Assembly (NCBI GenBank): GCA_020636225.1 | Contig: JACJYI010000005.1 | Span: 452,001-516,000 of the forward strand | Length of the DNA stretch: 64,000 bases | Source: Lewinellaceae bacterium | GTDB lineage: Bacteria > Bacteroidota > Bacteroidia > Chitinophagales > Saprospiraceae | Direction of reading: 5' to 3' | Shown here: in pieces, positions 10,442-20,546 of the stretch | Layout: each line of letters opens with the position of its first letter | How positions within the stretch are numbered: the stretch's first letter is position 1 | Position numbers and translations under genes: made by a program | Notes under the pieces: model-generated | Seen by the model: the letters and a program-made list of their open reading frames with translations, nothing else | The model's database searches: none | Told to the model about the DNA's origin: nothing

Positions 10442-11137
10442 TTGAGAATATTAATTGTAGAGGACCAGGTCAGGATCCGGGATTCCATCCAGGAACGCCT
10501 GCTGCAGGAAGGCATGCAGGTGACCTGTGCCGTCCACGGGATGGATGGTTACCAGAAGGCCTCTTCCGAGCATTTCGACCTGGTGATCTCGGACGTCATG
10601 ATGCCCTTGATGACCGGCGTGGAGATGGTCAGCCGTTTGCGGCAGGACCAGGTGGCCGTTCCTATCCTGCTGCTGACGGGAATGGGGGAGGTGGAGCAGA
10701 AGATCGCCGGTCTGGAGGCCGGTGCGGATGATTACCTGACCAAGCCGTTTGACATGGGCGAGCTGGTGGCCAGGGTCAATGCCCTGATCCGCCGCAGCCA
10801 GGGTGCCCACAGCCGACACGCCCTCCTGCGTGTCGATGAACTGGAGATCGATCCAAAGGCCAGAACAGCCAGAAGGGATGGGGTGGATATTGCCCTGACC
10901 CAGAAAGAGTTCGACCTGCTCGAATACATGATGCGGCACGTGGGGCGGGTGATCTCCAAAAAGGAGATCGCCGAACAGGTCTGGGATATCCATTTTGACA
11001 CCAGTACGAACGTGATCGAGGTGTACATGAGCTACCTGCGGACAAAGATCGACAAGCCGTTCGCCTACCCGCTGATCCATACGTCCTTTGGTGTCGGATA
11101 CATCCTGCGCCCACCTGAAGACCACAAGGCAGAATAG
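10442..11137 (+). CDS. OmpR/PhoB-family response regulator
   Basis: A 231-residue two-component response regulator. The receiver domain (residues 1-115) has the acidic pair E7-D8, phospho-acceptor D51 in LVISDVMMP, switch residue T79 in LLLTGMG and K101 in DYLTKPF. The C-terminal OmpR-type winged helix (about 128-226) contains LTQKEFDLLEYMM and the recognition-helix region VIEVYMSYLRTKID, ending GVGYILRPP. The start codon is TTG at 10442: it directly gives MRILIVEDQ, the canonical receiver start, and no ATG fits. The kinase gene follows 117 bp later on the same strand, so the two form a cognate pair. Its position after the giant surface-protein gene suggests, but does not show, a regulatory link to it. 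Confidence 0.93.
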   Translation: MRILIVEDQVRIRDSIQERLLQEGMQVTCAVHGMDGYQKASSEHFDLVISDVMMPLMTGVEMVSRLRQDQVAVPILLLTGMGEVEQKIAGLEAGADDYLTKPFDMGELVARVNALIRRSQGAHSRHALLRVDELEIDPKARTARRDGVDIALTQKEFDLLEYMMRHVGRVISKKEIAEQVWDIHFDTSTNVIEVYMSYLRTKIDKPFAYPLIHTSFGVGYILRPPEDHKAE

Positions 11138-11254
11138 CGCTCCCGGAGGACGCTGGCAACCCGGCCCCGATTTTTACGTATACAGGGAGAGGTCCACGCG
11201 GTTGATCAGATCCGGATTCAGGATTGTATCAGCCGCCGGATATCGTCAAGTGAT

Positions 11255-12628
11255 ATGGGATACAACCCCAAGAAGAGCCTGTTGCGCTTCCTGCTCGTGG
11301 TGGTGGGGGTGCTGGCTATTGCCTTTCTGACGATCTACTTCTTGTTCCGGATCGACATGCAGCGCCGGTTCGAGCAACAATTGCGGGACCGGGCAGAGCT
11401 GGCATCGGGGATGATCACCTACCAGCGCTTTCCCACGCGACCTCCTTCGTTTGTGGACAGGGAGAATCCCCTGAGTCTGACCTATGGCTACCAGGAGAAC
11501 CTGTCGGTCTATGACCTCCAGGGCAACCGGGTCTATGCGCTGAACCCCAGTCCGGCAGAACTCTCCCCCAATCGGATCAACCAGATCAGGTTGTATCGGG
11601 AGTACCGGTTCAGTCATGACCGCTATGAGGCGCTGGGTGTGCTCTGGTCCAATGAGACCGGTGGCCAGTATATCATTGTCGCAGAAGCGATCCCCGACCA
11701 CGGCAATCTGGCCAATCTCCTGGTCATTCTGATGGTGGTCTTTGTCTGCCTGGTGGCCATGATCCTGGCCGGTGGCTGGTTCTTTGCAGAAAGGACCCTC
11801 AGTTCGGTGACGGAACTCTCTTCCCAGTTGAAGGAACTGGCACCGACCGACCTGGGTCGCCGGCTGTCCATGGACCACCAGCGAAAGGAGTTGGATGGCC
11901 TTGTCCAGACCTTCAACGGATTGCTGGATCGCATCCAGGATGCCTTTCGGGTCCAGAAGCTGTTCCTGGCCAATATGGCCCATGAAATGCGCAACCCTCT
12001 CCAGGGGATCATGTCCGATGTGCAACGGATCACCCGGATGGATGATGATCCGGACGGCCGCAAGGAGCGACTTGCCCTGGTCCTGGCAGACCTGCGGGAA
12101 TTGAATGATGTAGCCGACAAGCTGATGATCATGGCCCGGCAGGAATCCGACCAGTCCGTCATCCTCTTCCAGCCCTTTCGGATCGATGAGCTGATCTGGC
12201 AGACCCGCGCCGCCCTGATCAAATCCCACCCGGAATATCAGGTCAGGTTTGAGATCGCCAGTCTGCCCAAGGAGGAAACGGGCATGGTGATGCATGGCAA
12301 TGAACTCCTCATCAAGACCGCCCTGATCAACCTGATGGAGAACGGGTGCAAGTTCAGTCCCGACCATCAGGTCCACCTTGTCCTTGAATTCCAGGAGGAT
12401 GGCAGGGCATTGGTGAAGATCAGCGATCATGGCCCGGGTATCCCGGAATGGGAACGGCAGCAGATCTTCAAGCCATTCTATCGCAGCGAATCCACGGCAC
12501 ACATCAAAGGTTCCGGGATCGGTCTGGCCCTCGTGGAGGGGATCATGACATTACACCATGTGCAGCTGTCCATTCAGGACCATCCCGGTGGCGGGACAAC
12601 CTTCCAACTGGTGTTTCCACAACCCTGA
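11255..12628 (+). CDS. Membrane sensor histidine kinase
   Basis: A 457-residue kinase partnered with the preceding regulator. The first membrane segment is at about 10-32 and the second at about 153-175, enclosing a ~120-residue periplasmic sensor. A HAMP-like linker follows (about 176-230). The H-box is [14 protein letters not shown] with phospho-acceptor H243; it departs from the usual HELRTPL form (HEMRNPL) but keeps all key positions. The HATPase domain shows the N-box ([12 protein letters not shown]359/N363), G1 (DHGPGIP, D391), the F-box (IFKPFYRS) and G2 (GSGIGLALV, 419-427). The start at 11255 puts the membrane helix near the N-terminus. The signal sensed is unknown. Confidence 0.93.
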   Translation: MGYNPKKSLLRFLLVVVGVLAIAFLTIYFLFRIDMQRRFEQQLRDRAELASGMITYQRFPTRPPSFVDRENPLSLTYGYQENLSVYDLQGNRVYALNPSPAELSPNRINQIRLYREYRFSHDRYEALGVLWSNETGGQYIIVAEAIPDHGNLANLLVILMVVFVCLVAMILAGGWFFAERTLSSVTELSSQLKELAPTDLGRRLSMDHQRKELDGLVQTFNGLLDRIQDAFRVQKLFLANMAHEMRNPLQGIMSDVQRITRMDDDPDGRKERLALVLADLRELNDVADKLMIMARQESDQSVILFQPFRIDELIWQTRAALIKSHPEYQVRFEIASLPKEETGMVMHGNELLIKTALINLMENGCKFSPDHQVHLVLEFQEDGRALVKISDHGPGIPEWERQQIFKPFYRSESTAHIKGSGIGLALVEGIMTLHHVQLSIQDHPGGGTTFQLVFPQP

Positions 12629-12726
12629 GGAGCAGCTTCTTCCGCCCATGCCATCGGTCGGCAGCGGCATTGACCGATTTGCGGAGGATATGGATTCCGT
12701 TCGGGGCTGTGTACCTTTGCGCCCGT

Positions 12727-14307
12727 ATGGAACAACTGGAAAAAGAGATCGCTATCCGCCGCACATTCGCCATCGTCTCGCACCCGGATGCTGGTAAAAC
12801 CACCCTGACTGAAAAGCTCCTGCTCTTCGGGGGCGCCATCCAGGAAGCCGGTGCGGTCAAGTCGAACAAGATCAAGAAGACGACGACCTCCGACTTCATG
12901 GAGATCGAAAAGCAGCGGGGGATCTCGGTGGCCACATCGGTCATGGCCTTTGAGTACCGGGACCTGAAGATCAATATCCTGGATACGCCTGGCCACAAGG
13001 ACTTTGCCGAGGATACCTATCGGACCCTCACGGCTGTGGACAGTGTGATCGTGGTGATCGACGTGGCCAAGGGGGTGGAGGAACAGACCGAGCGACTGGT
13101 CGAGGTGTGCCGAATGCGGCAGACACCGATCATCGTCTTCATCAACAAGCTGGACCGCGAGGGGATGGACGGCTTTGACCTGCTGGATGAGATCGAGTCC
13201 AAGCTCAAGCTCAAGGTGACCCCGCTCTCCTGGCCAGCCGGGATGGGCCAGCGTTTCAAGGGGGTGTACAGCCTGTACAAGAAGAACCTGGTGCTGTTTC
13301 GCCCGCACAGCAAGCAGACCGATGATGTCGTGGAGATCAACAGCCTGGCCGATCCGGCCCTGGAAACTCACGTAGGCGCGGCCCTGGCCGGGGAATTGAG
13401 GGAAGAGACCGAGATCCTGGAGACCGTGTATCCCGAGTTCGATCGCCAGGAGTACCTGGCCGGCCATATCAGCCCGGTATTCTTCGGTTCGGCGGTCAAC
13501 AACTTCGGAGTCCGTGAGCTGCTGGACTGTTTTGTGGAGATCGCCCCGCCGCCCTTGCCCCGCATTACCGAGGAGCGCCTGGTCAAACCCAATGAAGATT
13601 CATTCAGCGGTTTTGTGTTCAAGATCCATGCGAACATCGATCCCCGCCATCGGGACCGCATCGCCTTCCTGCGGATCTGTTCCGGGAAGTTCGAACGCAA
13701 TACACCCTACTTTCATGTGCGACAGGCACGGCCGTTGCGCTTTTCCAACCCTACCTCCTTCATGGCCTCCAAGAAGGAGATCGTGGATGAAGCCTTTCCC
13801 GGGGATGTGATCGGTCTGTACGATAGTGGCAACTTCAAGATCGGCGATGTATTGACCTCCGGGGAAAGCCTTCACTTCAAGGGGATGCCCAGTTTCAGTC
13901 CGGAGATCTTCCGCTATGTCAACAATGATGATCCGCTGAAGGCCAAGCAGTTTGCCAAGGGACTGGACCAGCTGATGGATGAAGGTGTGGCCCAGCTCTT
14001 TACCCGGGAGATGGATGGCCGCAAGATCATCGGGGTGGTGGGCAATCTCCAGCTGGATGTGATCCAGTATCGTCTGGAACATGAGTACGGGGCCAGGGCA
14101 TCCTATGAGCCGATGAGCCTGTACAAGGCCTGCTGGGTGACCTGTGAGGACAAGGTGGCCATGAAGGATTTCCTGAATCGCCGCGGACGTGATCTGGCCC
14201 GGGATATCGACGACCATCTGGTCTTCCTGGCCGAATCACCCTGGATGCTGAAGATGGCCCAGGACAATCACCCGAAGGTCGAATTCCACTTTACCAGCGA
14301 AATGTAA
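12727..14307 (+). CDS. prfC: Peptide chain release factor 3
   Basis: A 526-residue translational GTPase, close to the ~529 residues usual for RF3. RF3 removes RF1/RF2 from the ribosome after peptide release. The G domain shows G1 SHPDAGKTT (18-26), the RF3-typical segment [20 protein letters not shown], the switch sequence [13 protein letters not shown]3 DTPGH (86-90) and G4 NKLD (140-143). The start is placed at 12727 ([20 protein letters not shown]); the reading frame is open for another 93 codons upstream, but that stretch overlaps the kinase gene and has no RF3 character. It sits 98 bp after the kinase gene and is probably transcribed from its own promoter. Confidence 0.95.
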   Translation: MEQLEKEIAIRRTFAIVSHPDAGKTTLTEKLLLFGGAIQEAGAVKSNKIKKTTTSDFMEIEKQRGISVATSVMAFEYRDLKINILDTPGHKDFAEDTYRTLTAVDSVIVVIDVAKGVEEQTERLVEVCRMRQTPIIVFINKLDREGMDGFDLLDEIESKLKLKVTPLSWPAGMGQRFKGVYSLYKKNLVLFRPHSKQTDDVVEINSLADPALETHVGAALAGELREETEILETVYPEFDRQEYLAGHISPVFFGSAVNNFGVRELLDCFVEIAPPPLPRITEERLVKPNEDSFSGFVFKIHANIDPRHRDRIAFLRICSGKFERNTPYFHVRQARPLRFSNPTSFMASKKEIVDEAFPGDVIGLYDSGNFKIGDVLTSGESLHFKGMPSFSPEIFRYVNNDDPLKAKQFAKGLDQLMDEGVAQLFTREMDGRKIIGVVGNLQLDVIQYRLEHEYGARASYEPMSLYKACWVTCEDKVAMKDFLNRRGRDLARDIDDHLVFLAESPWMLKMAQDNHPKVEFHFTSEM

Positions 14308-14456
14308 GCGGCTGATCGCCGTTGGCCCTCATGTGGTTGCAGGTGGGCATGCCGGATGATCAGGATCACTGCGTTTTCACGGCCAGGCGGGGTATCTTCC
14401 GAGTGAATTCCCCGGCATTGTACTTGTGAATGGGTTGATGTGCCGGGGAATGCCAG

Positions 14457-15455
14457 ATGACGGACCAGCGAATATGCGGTTGGATCCTGTTCCTGTCCTT
14501 GGCAGGATTCATGGGCTGTGGCCTTACGCGCCCCACAGGTGAGATTCATCGGTTTGCACCTTATTTTGTTTCGACAGGCGATCCCAAACCGGATGCCGGT
14601 ATGACCGTGACATACCTGGGCGCGGCCACCCTGCTTTTTGACGATGGCGAAACCAGGTTTCTGGTCGATCCCTATTTGTCGCGCATCGCCCTGAAGGATC
14701 TGGTCTTCAGGCGAGTTCAAACGGACACGAGCAGGGTGGATGCCTTGTTGGGAGGAGCATGGGCAGGCGGTCTGGATGCTGTCCTGGTGACCCATTCCCA
14801 CTTTGACCATGTGCTGGACGTGGGCTATATAGCCCACAATGCCGGAGCGGAGGTCTTTGGTTCGGAATCCACGCGCCAGATCTGCCTGGGCAGCAGGGTG
14901 GCGAATGAACGGATCCATGTCGTTCAGGACGGGACCAGGGCCAGGCTCGGAGAATTTGACATCCTGTTCGTGGCCGCAGCGCATTCCCCCATGCGTTGGT
15001 TCATGGATGACCTTGGGAAGACGGTTGATACGCCATTGCCCCCTCCGCAACATATTGTCCGTTATCGGGAAGGGGGATCCTTTCACCTGCTCATCCGACA
15101 CAACGGGCAAAGCATCTATGTCAACCCCAGTGCCAGCGATCTCGATCAGGTCCCCGACTCCATTCGGGCAGATGTCGTCTTCCTGGGGATGGGTGTGATG
15201 AGCCGCCAGGGAAAGGAGTTCCACCAGGATCATTATCAGTACAGCGTGGCCAGACTGATGCCAAGTATGGTGATCCCGATCCACTGGGACAATTATTGTC
15301 TGCCGGATCCAAAGGCCCTGGACTTGATCCCGGCCTCCATTTCCCGCACTGCCGATTGGTTTTCCGAGGTCATTACCTGGACACAGCAAGACGGAATCGC
15401 ATTTGTTATCGTACCCGGAGGGCGCTCCATCAGCCTGTTTTCCCGGGGTCCTTGA
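14457..15455 (+). CDS. Metallo-beta-lactamase-fold lipoprotein
   Basis: A 332-residue MBL-fold hydrolase with a lipoprotein signal (MTDQRICGWILFLSLAGFMG then Cys21). The zinc motif THSHFDH supplies H113, H115, D117 and H118; later metal-ligand candidates are the His in FVAAAHSPM and the His in VIPIHWDNY near the C-terminus. The overall order (YLGAATLLFDDGETRFLVDPY, the HxHxDH loop, then a late IPIHW) resembles UlaG/NAPE-PLD-like members, which act on phosphate esters or lactones. The substrate cannot be read from the sequence. The membrane anchor implies periplasmic action. The gene is in the same orientation as the PgeF-like gene 38 bp downstream and may be cotranscribed with it. Confidence 0.85.
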   Translation: MTDQRICGWILFLSLAGFMGCGLTRPTGEIHRFAPYFVSTGDPKPDAGMTVTYLGAATLLFDDGETRFLVDPYLSRIALKDLVFRRVQTDTSRVDALLGGAWAGGLDAVLVTHSHFDHVLDVGYIAHNAGAEVFGSESTRQICLGSRVANERIHVVQDGTRARLGEFDILFVAAAHSPMRWFMDDLGKTVDTPLPPPQHIVRYREGGSFHLLIRHNGQSIYVNPSASDLDQVPDSIRADVVFLGMGVMSRQGKEFHQDHYQYSVARLMPSMVIPIHWDNYCLPDPKALDLIPASISRTADWFSEVITWTQQDGIAFVIVPGGRSISLFSRGP

Positions 15456-15493
15456 TCAGGAAAGGGCAAGAGAAATCCCATACCTTCGTCCAT

Positions 15494-16288
15494 ATGAAGA
15501 CCGCGAAGGATATCCGGGGAAGTTTGTTTGCCCCGTTCTCAGGATCTCGTGTGCTGGCTTGTGAGAGTACCCGGGTCGGTGGACATAGCACGGGGCCATA
15601 TGCCTCGATGAACCTGGGGATCCATACCGCGGATGTGCCTGGACACGTGGAGGCCAATTTGCGGGAATATTGCCGGGGTCTTGGTATTTCGGCAGACCAG
15701 CTGGCGATCTCCCGCCAGGTCCACGGCACCGAGATCCTGGAGGTGACCTCACCCGGTCGCTTCGATGGGTTCGATGCGATGATCACCGATCGGCCGGATA
15801 TCTATCTGGGGATCGGCACGGCGGACTGTTGTCCGGTCCTGATCCTCGATCCGGTCCGGCAGGCCGTCGGAGCGGTCCATGCGGGCTGGCGCGGGGCCGC
15901 CGGTTCCATTCTTCCGCAGACCATAGCCCGCATGTCGGCCGTGTACGGGAGTGAGCCGGCAGACCTTCTGGTGTATCTGGGTACATGTATCGGGCCATCC
16001 CGGTATGAGATCGGGCCAGAAGTGGCGGAACAGTTTCCTCCGGTCTTCCTTCAGCCGGCCCCGACCGATGAGAAGGCCTACCTGGACCTGAAGGGCTGCC
16101 TGATGGCCCAGGCACTGGCCAGCGGGATCAAAGCCTCGAACATGAGTGCATCCGGGTATTGCACGTTCGACCATGCTGATCTCTTCTTTTCCTATCGTCG
16201 CGATGGGATGGCCTCTGGTCGCATGATCAGCCTGATCGGATGGCAGTCCGCTTTCACTGGGAAGACGGAACAAGATTCACTGAGTTAA
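15494..16288 (+). CDS. pgeF: PgeF/YfiH-family multicopper-oxidase-like protein
   Basis: A 264-residue Cu-oxidase_4 (YfiH/PgeF) family protein. Known members are purine-nucleoside phosphorylase-like enzymes or peptidoglycan-editing factors, cytoplasmic in location. Diagnostic residues are all present: QVHG with H77, GTADCCPVL with C112/C113, and VHAGWRG with H129, followed by the conserved LGTCIGPSRYEIG and YRRDGMASGRMIS segments. I use the ATG at 15494 (MKTAKDIRGSLFAPFSGSRV); upstream in-frame sequence overlaps the MBL gene. The family's preferred reaction is still debated, so the name should be read as a family assignment. Confidence 0.9.
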   Translation: MKTAKDIRGSLFAPFSGSRVLACESTRVGGHSTGPYASMNLGIHTADVPGHVEANLREYCRGLGISADQLAISRQVHGTEILEVTSPGRFDGFDAMITDRPDIYLGIGTADCCPVLILDPVRQAVGAVHAGWRGAAGSILPQTIARMSAVYGSEPADLLVYLGTCIGPSRYEIGPEVAEQFPPVFLQPAPTDEKAYLDLKGCLMAQALASGIKASNMSASGYCTFDHADLFFSYRRDGMASGRMISLIGWQSAFTGKTEQDSLS

Positions 16289-16300
16289 ATCTGGCATCTG

Positions 16301-16633
16301 ATGGACAGTTTACATACCATTCAAACCTACACGCTGGACATCTATTCCGGTGGGTCGAACGCCAAAGGCTACGAGTATCGCGCCATCATCGGATTGTATG
16401 ATCCGAATGACCATTTGATCGGTGGGATCTATTTTCATCGCGACGCCACCACCTTGCCGGAGCAGGATCTCCGGGAAGCTTCAGGATATGTCTGGTGCCA
16501 TGTGTTGTGGAGCGAATATCCGGCGATCATCGATATGCTGCGGAACGAAGCTCCTGTATTCCTCCGGTATGTCGACTCCTGGGCCATGGCCAGCCTGACC
16601 ACCTCCCTCGAACCGGTCGGCGAACAGGAATGA
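16301..16633 (+). CDS. Hypothetical protein, 110 residues
   Basis: A short soluble protein starting 12 bp after pgeF and probably cotranscribed with it. No signal peptide or membrane segment is visible. The N-terminal half (TLDIYSGGSNAKGYEYRAII) followed by alternating hydrophobic strands (GLYDPNDHLIGGIYFH) suggests a small beta-rich domain, and the C-terminal half looks helical. I do not recognise the family. Codon use and GC match the neighbours, which supports it being a real gene. Confidence 0.6.
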   Translation: MDSLHTIQTYTLDIYSGGSNAKGYEYRAIIGLYDPNDHLIGGIYFHRDATTLPEQDLREASGYVWCHVLWSEYPAIIDMLRNEAPVFLRYVDSWAMASLTTSLEPVGEQE

Positions 16634-16784
16634 TGAACCGGCGGCCCTTCTACACAGGGAGGACGGTGTCGGGTGGACCATGGATACGCAATCCGTTTCA
16701 CTTCAGTGGACAGGTGGGAATGGGATAGCTGGCCAGCGGCGTGGTGATATGACGCCGGACCGCTGACCAACGGGATATAAAAAA

Positions 16785-16810
16785 AGCGGTGTGGTTTCTG
16801 CCACACCGCT
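16785..16810 (-). terminator. Rho-independent terminator for the T9SS gene at 16835
   Basis: A perfect 10-bp stem (AGCGGTGTGG at 16785-16794, CCACACCGCT at 16801-16810) with a 6-nt loop, followed on the minus strand by a T-run (plus-strand A-run about 16779-16785). It begins 24 bp past the minus-strand stop at 16835, a standard intrinsic terminator. Confidence 0.85.
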
Positions 16811-16834
16811 TCTGGGTTGTCCGTTCCGTGCCAC

Positions 16835-19800
16835 TTAGTGAAGAATGATCGTCCCGCTGTGGATCCGGATGCCATCCCCCAGGATCACATAGGGATAGGT
16901 TCCCGCATTCAGGTTTCCTCTGTTCAGGTAGTAAACGTCTCCGCTGAAGATTGCGGTGCGGATCACCCGACCCAGGTTGTCCAGCATGAGAAAGGTCTTT
17001 TCGGTATAGTCACTTCCCTCCAGTTGAAAGGTCACCTGCTCCCTTGCCGGATTGGGGAATACCAGCAGATTGCCACTCCCGGGCAAAGGTGGATGGATGT
17101 CACTGATCACTTCGATGAAATCCTTTCCAATGGTATGGGACACCGTGTTCGTGAAAATGGGTTCATTCTGATCAAAATAGATGGCCGCCTGATTGTCGAT
17201 CACCGAGCCGATAGCAAGGTCGGTTTGCTGGTCGATGGCAAACTTGACAAAGCCGTTGGAGTTCTCAGGATCCGCACTTTCGTGGGGGAGGGCGATCGGA
17301 TCGAAGGTGAACCGGATGATATGCCCTTCCAGCAATTCAAATTGGTACGGGTGACTGGATGGTCCCGTCCGGATACTATGGGCATCCAGCAATACGGACA
17401 ATGTGTCGATCAGGACGACCTTGTAGGCAGTATCCGTACCGGTATTCTGGAACTGGAGGAGATACTCGATCGCCGTATTCTGTTCAATGAAGCGGGATGG
17501 CCCGTATCCGGTCGGCATGGCAGACTTGGCATTGGGGTCGAATGAAGAGACATTGGGCTGGCAGTCGTTGGCTATGAACGGATTCGGGTTTTCCACGGAG
17601 AAGATATTTCCATCGTCAGTTCCGTTCACAGCGCACCCCCGGACGGAGACGGACACGTTGCCGGGGAATGGATGACCAGGCTCCTGTTCGGCTTCCAGGC
17701 GCCAGGTACTGCCATTGGCAGGTATGGGTGGGAGGTCCAGGGTGGCCCCATTGTCCAGCTGGAAATTGTCCTGCATGAACATGATCACATCCTCGACAAT
17801 GGTGTATCCCTGTGGTATGGCCATATTCCCCTGGCCTGAATTGCGGATCTGCAGGTAGATGCTGTCCTGGTCGCAATATCCGGACACTTCGATGTTGGCA
17901 CCTCCCCACTCGGGTGACTGAGGGCACAGGGTGTCCGGGTATAAATGGACCTCCGAACAATGCGTATACCCAAGAGGGGCTTCGCAGCTCACGTTGCAGT
18001 CCAGGGTGACCTGGCCGTGGAAGCCAGGTTCCAGGTCACCCAGGTCAATGGCAAACACATTGTTGCCCAGGTCAGTGGCTGCCAGTGAGCTGCCAGTGAG
18101 CTCCAGGTAGCTGTCCAGGCTGATCTCCAGGGAGGCATCGGGGATGACCGCTGCGCTGTAGTTCGTATAGCTGACGGTATAGACATTGGCTGCGCATCGG
18201 CGAAGCTTGGGGGCGGACAGGTCGACCTCTACGATGGGGCACTCGGCATCGAGGTGGACCGGGATGTTCTGCTCGCCCGGATAATTTTGACTACAGGGCA
18301 CTTCCCAGGTGGTCTGGCAGCCGTTGCCATAGGCCAACGGGACATTCAGGCTGATCTCCAACAGGATGTCCAATGGGCAGATGTCCTCAAAGTGATAGGT
18401 TCCGTCTGCTTCGGTCGTGGCGTTGTACACATGGCCGGTGATCAATCCGATCGCCTTGACCGGCCAGCCGGCCAGCAGGGGTTCTCCGGGGTCCAGAGTG
18501 CAGTTGGAGATCGTGTCGATGAATACCTGTCCGGATGCTGAAAGCATGAGGCTGTCCGTCTCGTTGATCACGATCGTCTGGACATAGCTGTACTTCCCGC
18601 TGATCGGACCCAGGGCAATCGTAGGTACACCGTTCTCCAGCAGATAGATCGAGTCCAGGGTTGGAAAGGTCAGGTAGGCATCGCCAAATGCTCCGTCGTT
18701 GTCGAGGTCCAGTCGGGGCAGTGCCACCCGGATGTCGTCGTTGTTGTCCTGGCAGGGATCGTCGATCAGCCAGGTGCGAATGATCAGGTCGGTGGTATCG
18801 TCACACGTCAGGTCGACCAGACTGTCGACATATGTGGCGGCAAACAGACTGCCGTTGATCACCATGAAGAGACTGTCTGGCTGCGGGTTCCCGGGAGCTG
18901 CATCACCCGGGATCATCAGTTCCGGTCCATACATGATCTGGATAGACTGGAAAACAGTGTCGGACACATTCAGGGCCAGATCGGTGGAGAAGAACGACCG
19001 GATGATCTCTGCCGGCCGATCACAATTGTCGAGATGTACGTCTACTGTCGTGATGATCACGGTTGGGCCGCAGTAATCGTAACTGGCAGCAGCACCAAAC
19101 AGCTGGTCGAGTTGGATGAAGTCGTTCAGATTGACACCCATGGCACTCCAGTCGGCACCAGTCAGGACCACATCCTCGGGAGCCGTGCACGCGGGAGGGG
19201 TGAGGTCAGGGAAGCAGGAGGGGGTTATGATCTCCACCTGGGTGAGGCACACATTGGTGTTGCCGGATTCATCGGCTACCCACATGAAAATGGGGCCGTA
19301 TGTTCCCTCTGCAGTGAATTCCAACTGGGTGGTCATGGGCATCACGGGCGAAGGCATGGCCGCCAGCTCCAGAGAGAAGGACAGATCGCCGGAGGCCGTG
19401 CATTCGTCCTGACTGCCATCATTGACCTCCAGTGCGGTAAGGATGGTCAGGTCAGGTCCGTCCTGGCTGAGCGAAAGGGTGATGTCCTGGTCGCAGGCGG
19501 CAACAGGCGGGATGAGGTCGTTGCTACAATCCGGAAGGATGGTCAGGATACCCCAACATGCTTCCAGGGTGAGGGTGTTGATGACCTGCAGGATGTGCTG
19601 GCCATAGTCGGCACTGGTGAGCGTCAGGGTATCCACCTGGAGGGAAGGAGGATCGAGTTGGAGGGCGAAGTCCTCATAGCAATATCCCGATCCTTGGAGA
19701 ATATCATCAGGGGTCAGGATGGCGGATTCTCCGACAGCAATATCTATTTCCAACAGGTCATTGCAGACCGGAACCGGATTGTTGCCCTGACAATCATCCA

Positions 19801-20167
19801 GGACCAGGATCTCGGTCCAGCAGATACCTGCGTTTCCCGACTCGTCAATGGCCCAGAGGGCGACTATCTGGGGTCCGGCGTCCTGGGCCCCGAAGGTGAT
19901 GCTGGTGGTCAGTGGTGGATTCTGCGACCCAATGCCAGCCTCCACCCGGAAAAGCAGATCGGCCGGAGCCGTGCAGTTGTCGGAACATCCTCCGTTCAGT
20001 TCGACAGCCTGGATGGTGACCATCTGGTTGGTGTCCAGGTTGACCTCCAGGTTGGCTACACAGGCCATGACCGGAGGGGTCAGGTCAGGCAGGCATTGTG
20101 CCATCACGGACGGTGGATAGCCAAAGATCAGGAAGAGGGGAAGGATCAGGATGAGGAGCTTGTTCAT
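16835..20167 (-). CDS. Large multi-domain secreted protein with T9SS type A tail
   Basis: A 1,110-residue exoprotein. The start at 20167 gives a clean signal peptide (MNKLLILILPLFLIFGYPPS then VMAQ); the open frame extends 57 codons upstream but without signal character. Three HYR-like repeats follow, each with 'DLTPP' or 'DLIPPVAAC' starts and 'ALW.IDESGN.GICWTEI'-type strands. A middle region contains an SdrD/Cna-like segment (VFIDTISNCTLDPGEPLLAG). Towards the end is a domain often found before the sorting signal in this phylum (FDPNAKSAMPTGYG through IYFDQNEPIFTNTVSH), and then a type A tail (LLVFPNPAREQVTFQLEG to the end). It is probably surface-bound or released. A strong terminator follows. 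Specific ligand unknown. Confidence 0.88.
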   Translation of the reverse strand: MNKLLILILPLFLIFGYPPSVMAQCLPDLTPPVMACVANLEVNLDTNQMVTIQAVELNGGCSDNCTAPADLLFRVEAGIGSQNPPLTTSITFGAQDAGPQIVALWAIDESGNAGICWTEILVLDDCQGNNPVPVCNDLLEIDIAVGESAILTPDDILQGSGYCYEDFALQLDPPSLQVDTLTLTSADYGQHILQVINTLTLEACWGILTILPDCSNDLIPPVAACDQDITLSLSQDGPDLTILTALEVNDGSQDECTASGDLSFSLELAAMPSPVMPMTTQLEFTAEGTYGPIFMWVADESGNTNVCLTQVEIITPSCFPDLTPPACTAPEDVVLTGADWSAMGVNLNDFIQLDQLFGAAASYDYCGPTVIITTVDVHLDNCDRPAEIIRSFFSTDLALNVSDTVFQSIQIMYGPELMIPGDAAPGNPQPDSLFMVINGSLFAATYVDSLVDLTCDDTTDLIIRTWLIDDPCQDNNDDIRVALPRLDLDNDGAFGDAYLTFPTLDSIYLLENGVPTIALGPISGKYSYVQTIVINETDSLMLSASGQVFIDTISNCTLDPGEPLLAGWPVKAIGLITGHVYNATTEADGTYHFEDICPLDILLEISLNVPLAYGNGCQTTWEVPCSQNYPGEQNIPVHLDAECPIVEVDLSAPKLRRCAANVYTVSYTNYSAAVIPDASLEISLDSYLELTGSSLAATDLGNNVFAIDLGDLEPGFHGQVTLDCNVSCEAPLGYTHCSEVHLYPDTLCPQSPEWGGANIEVSGYCDQDSIYLQIRNSGQGNMAIPQGYTIVEDVIMFMQDNFQLDNGATLDLPPIPANGSTWRLEAEQEPGHPFPGNVSVSVRGCAVNGTDDGNIFSVENPNPFIANDCQPNVSSFDPNAKSAMPTGYGPSRFIEQNTAIEYLLQFQNTGTDTAYKVVLIDTLSVLLDAHSIRTGPSSHPYQFELLEGHIIRFTFDPIALPHESADPENSNGFVKFAIDQQTDLAIGSVIDNQAAIYFDQNEPIFTNTVSHTIGKDFIEVISDIHPPLPGSGNLLVFPNPAREQVTFQLEGSDYTEKTFLMLDNLGRVIRTAIFSGDVYYLNRGNLNAGTYPYVILGDGIRIHSGTIILH

Positions 20168-20546
20168 GGATCGGGCATTGAATCGTTCAGGAAATGTAGT
20201 GCTTTCTGCAGCTTGCGAGGGGATCCCCCCTCCCGGAAATCCGTTTCGGGCTATCATCCGGGATGCCGGGGTTGGGAATATGTTCAGGAGATGGTTCATG
20301 GTCGATCTGGTCTGGTGTGTATGTCGTGTTTCTTTCACGATACAAAAATGAGGACCACGACATCACCGGTCAAAGACAAATAATTCGATTTGTAGATTAA
20401 AAAATGATTTGAATTTGGAGTTTATCCTCTAAAACAGGGATATTTGGTGATAGAATGTAGACTGTATTGGAACCAGTTCAGGTTGTAAAGTCAGGGATTT
20501 TTTATTCAACAGCCCGCCACAGGCTTCCTGATCTTCACTGGCAGCC
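20168..20546. other. Divergent intergenic region without a gene
   Basis: 379 bp between the divergent T9SS gene and the 470-residue gene. The part 20335-20460 is AT-rich and is the natural place for both promoters, but I could not find an unambiguous Bacteroidota -7/-33 pair. The frame open upstream of the minus-strand gene here lacks protein-like character. No repeats or RNA gene seen. Confidence 0.6.

Noticed and set aside
12448..12726. N-terminal extension of prfC by 93 codons
   Set aside because: It overlaps the kinase gene, does not resemble RF3 and would place the P-loop at residue ~115 rather than ~20.
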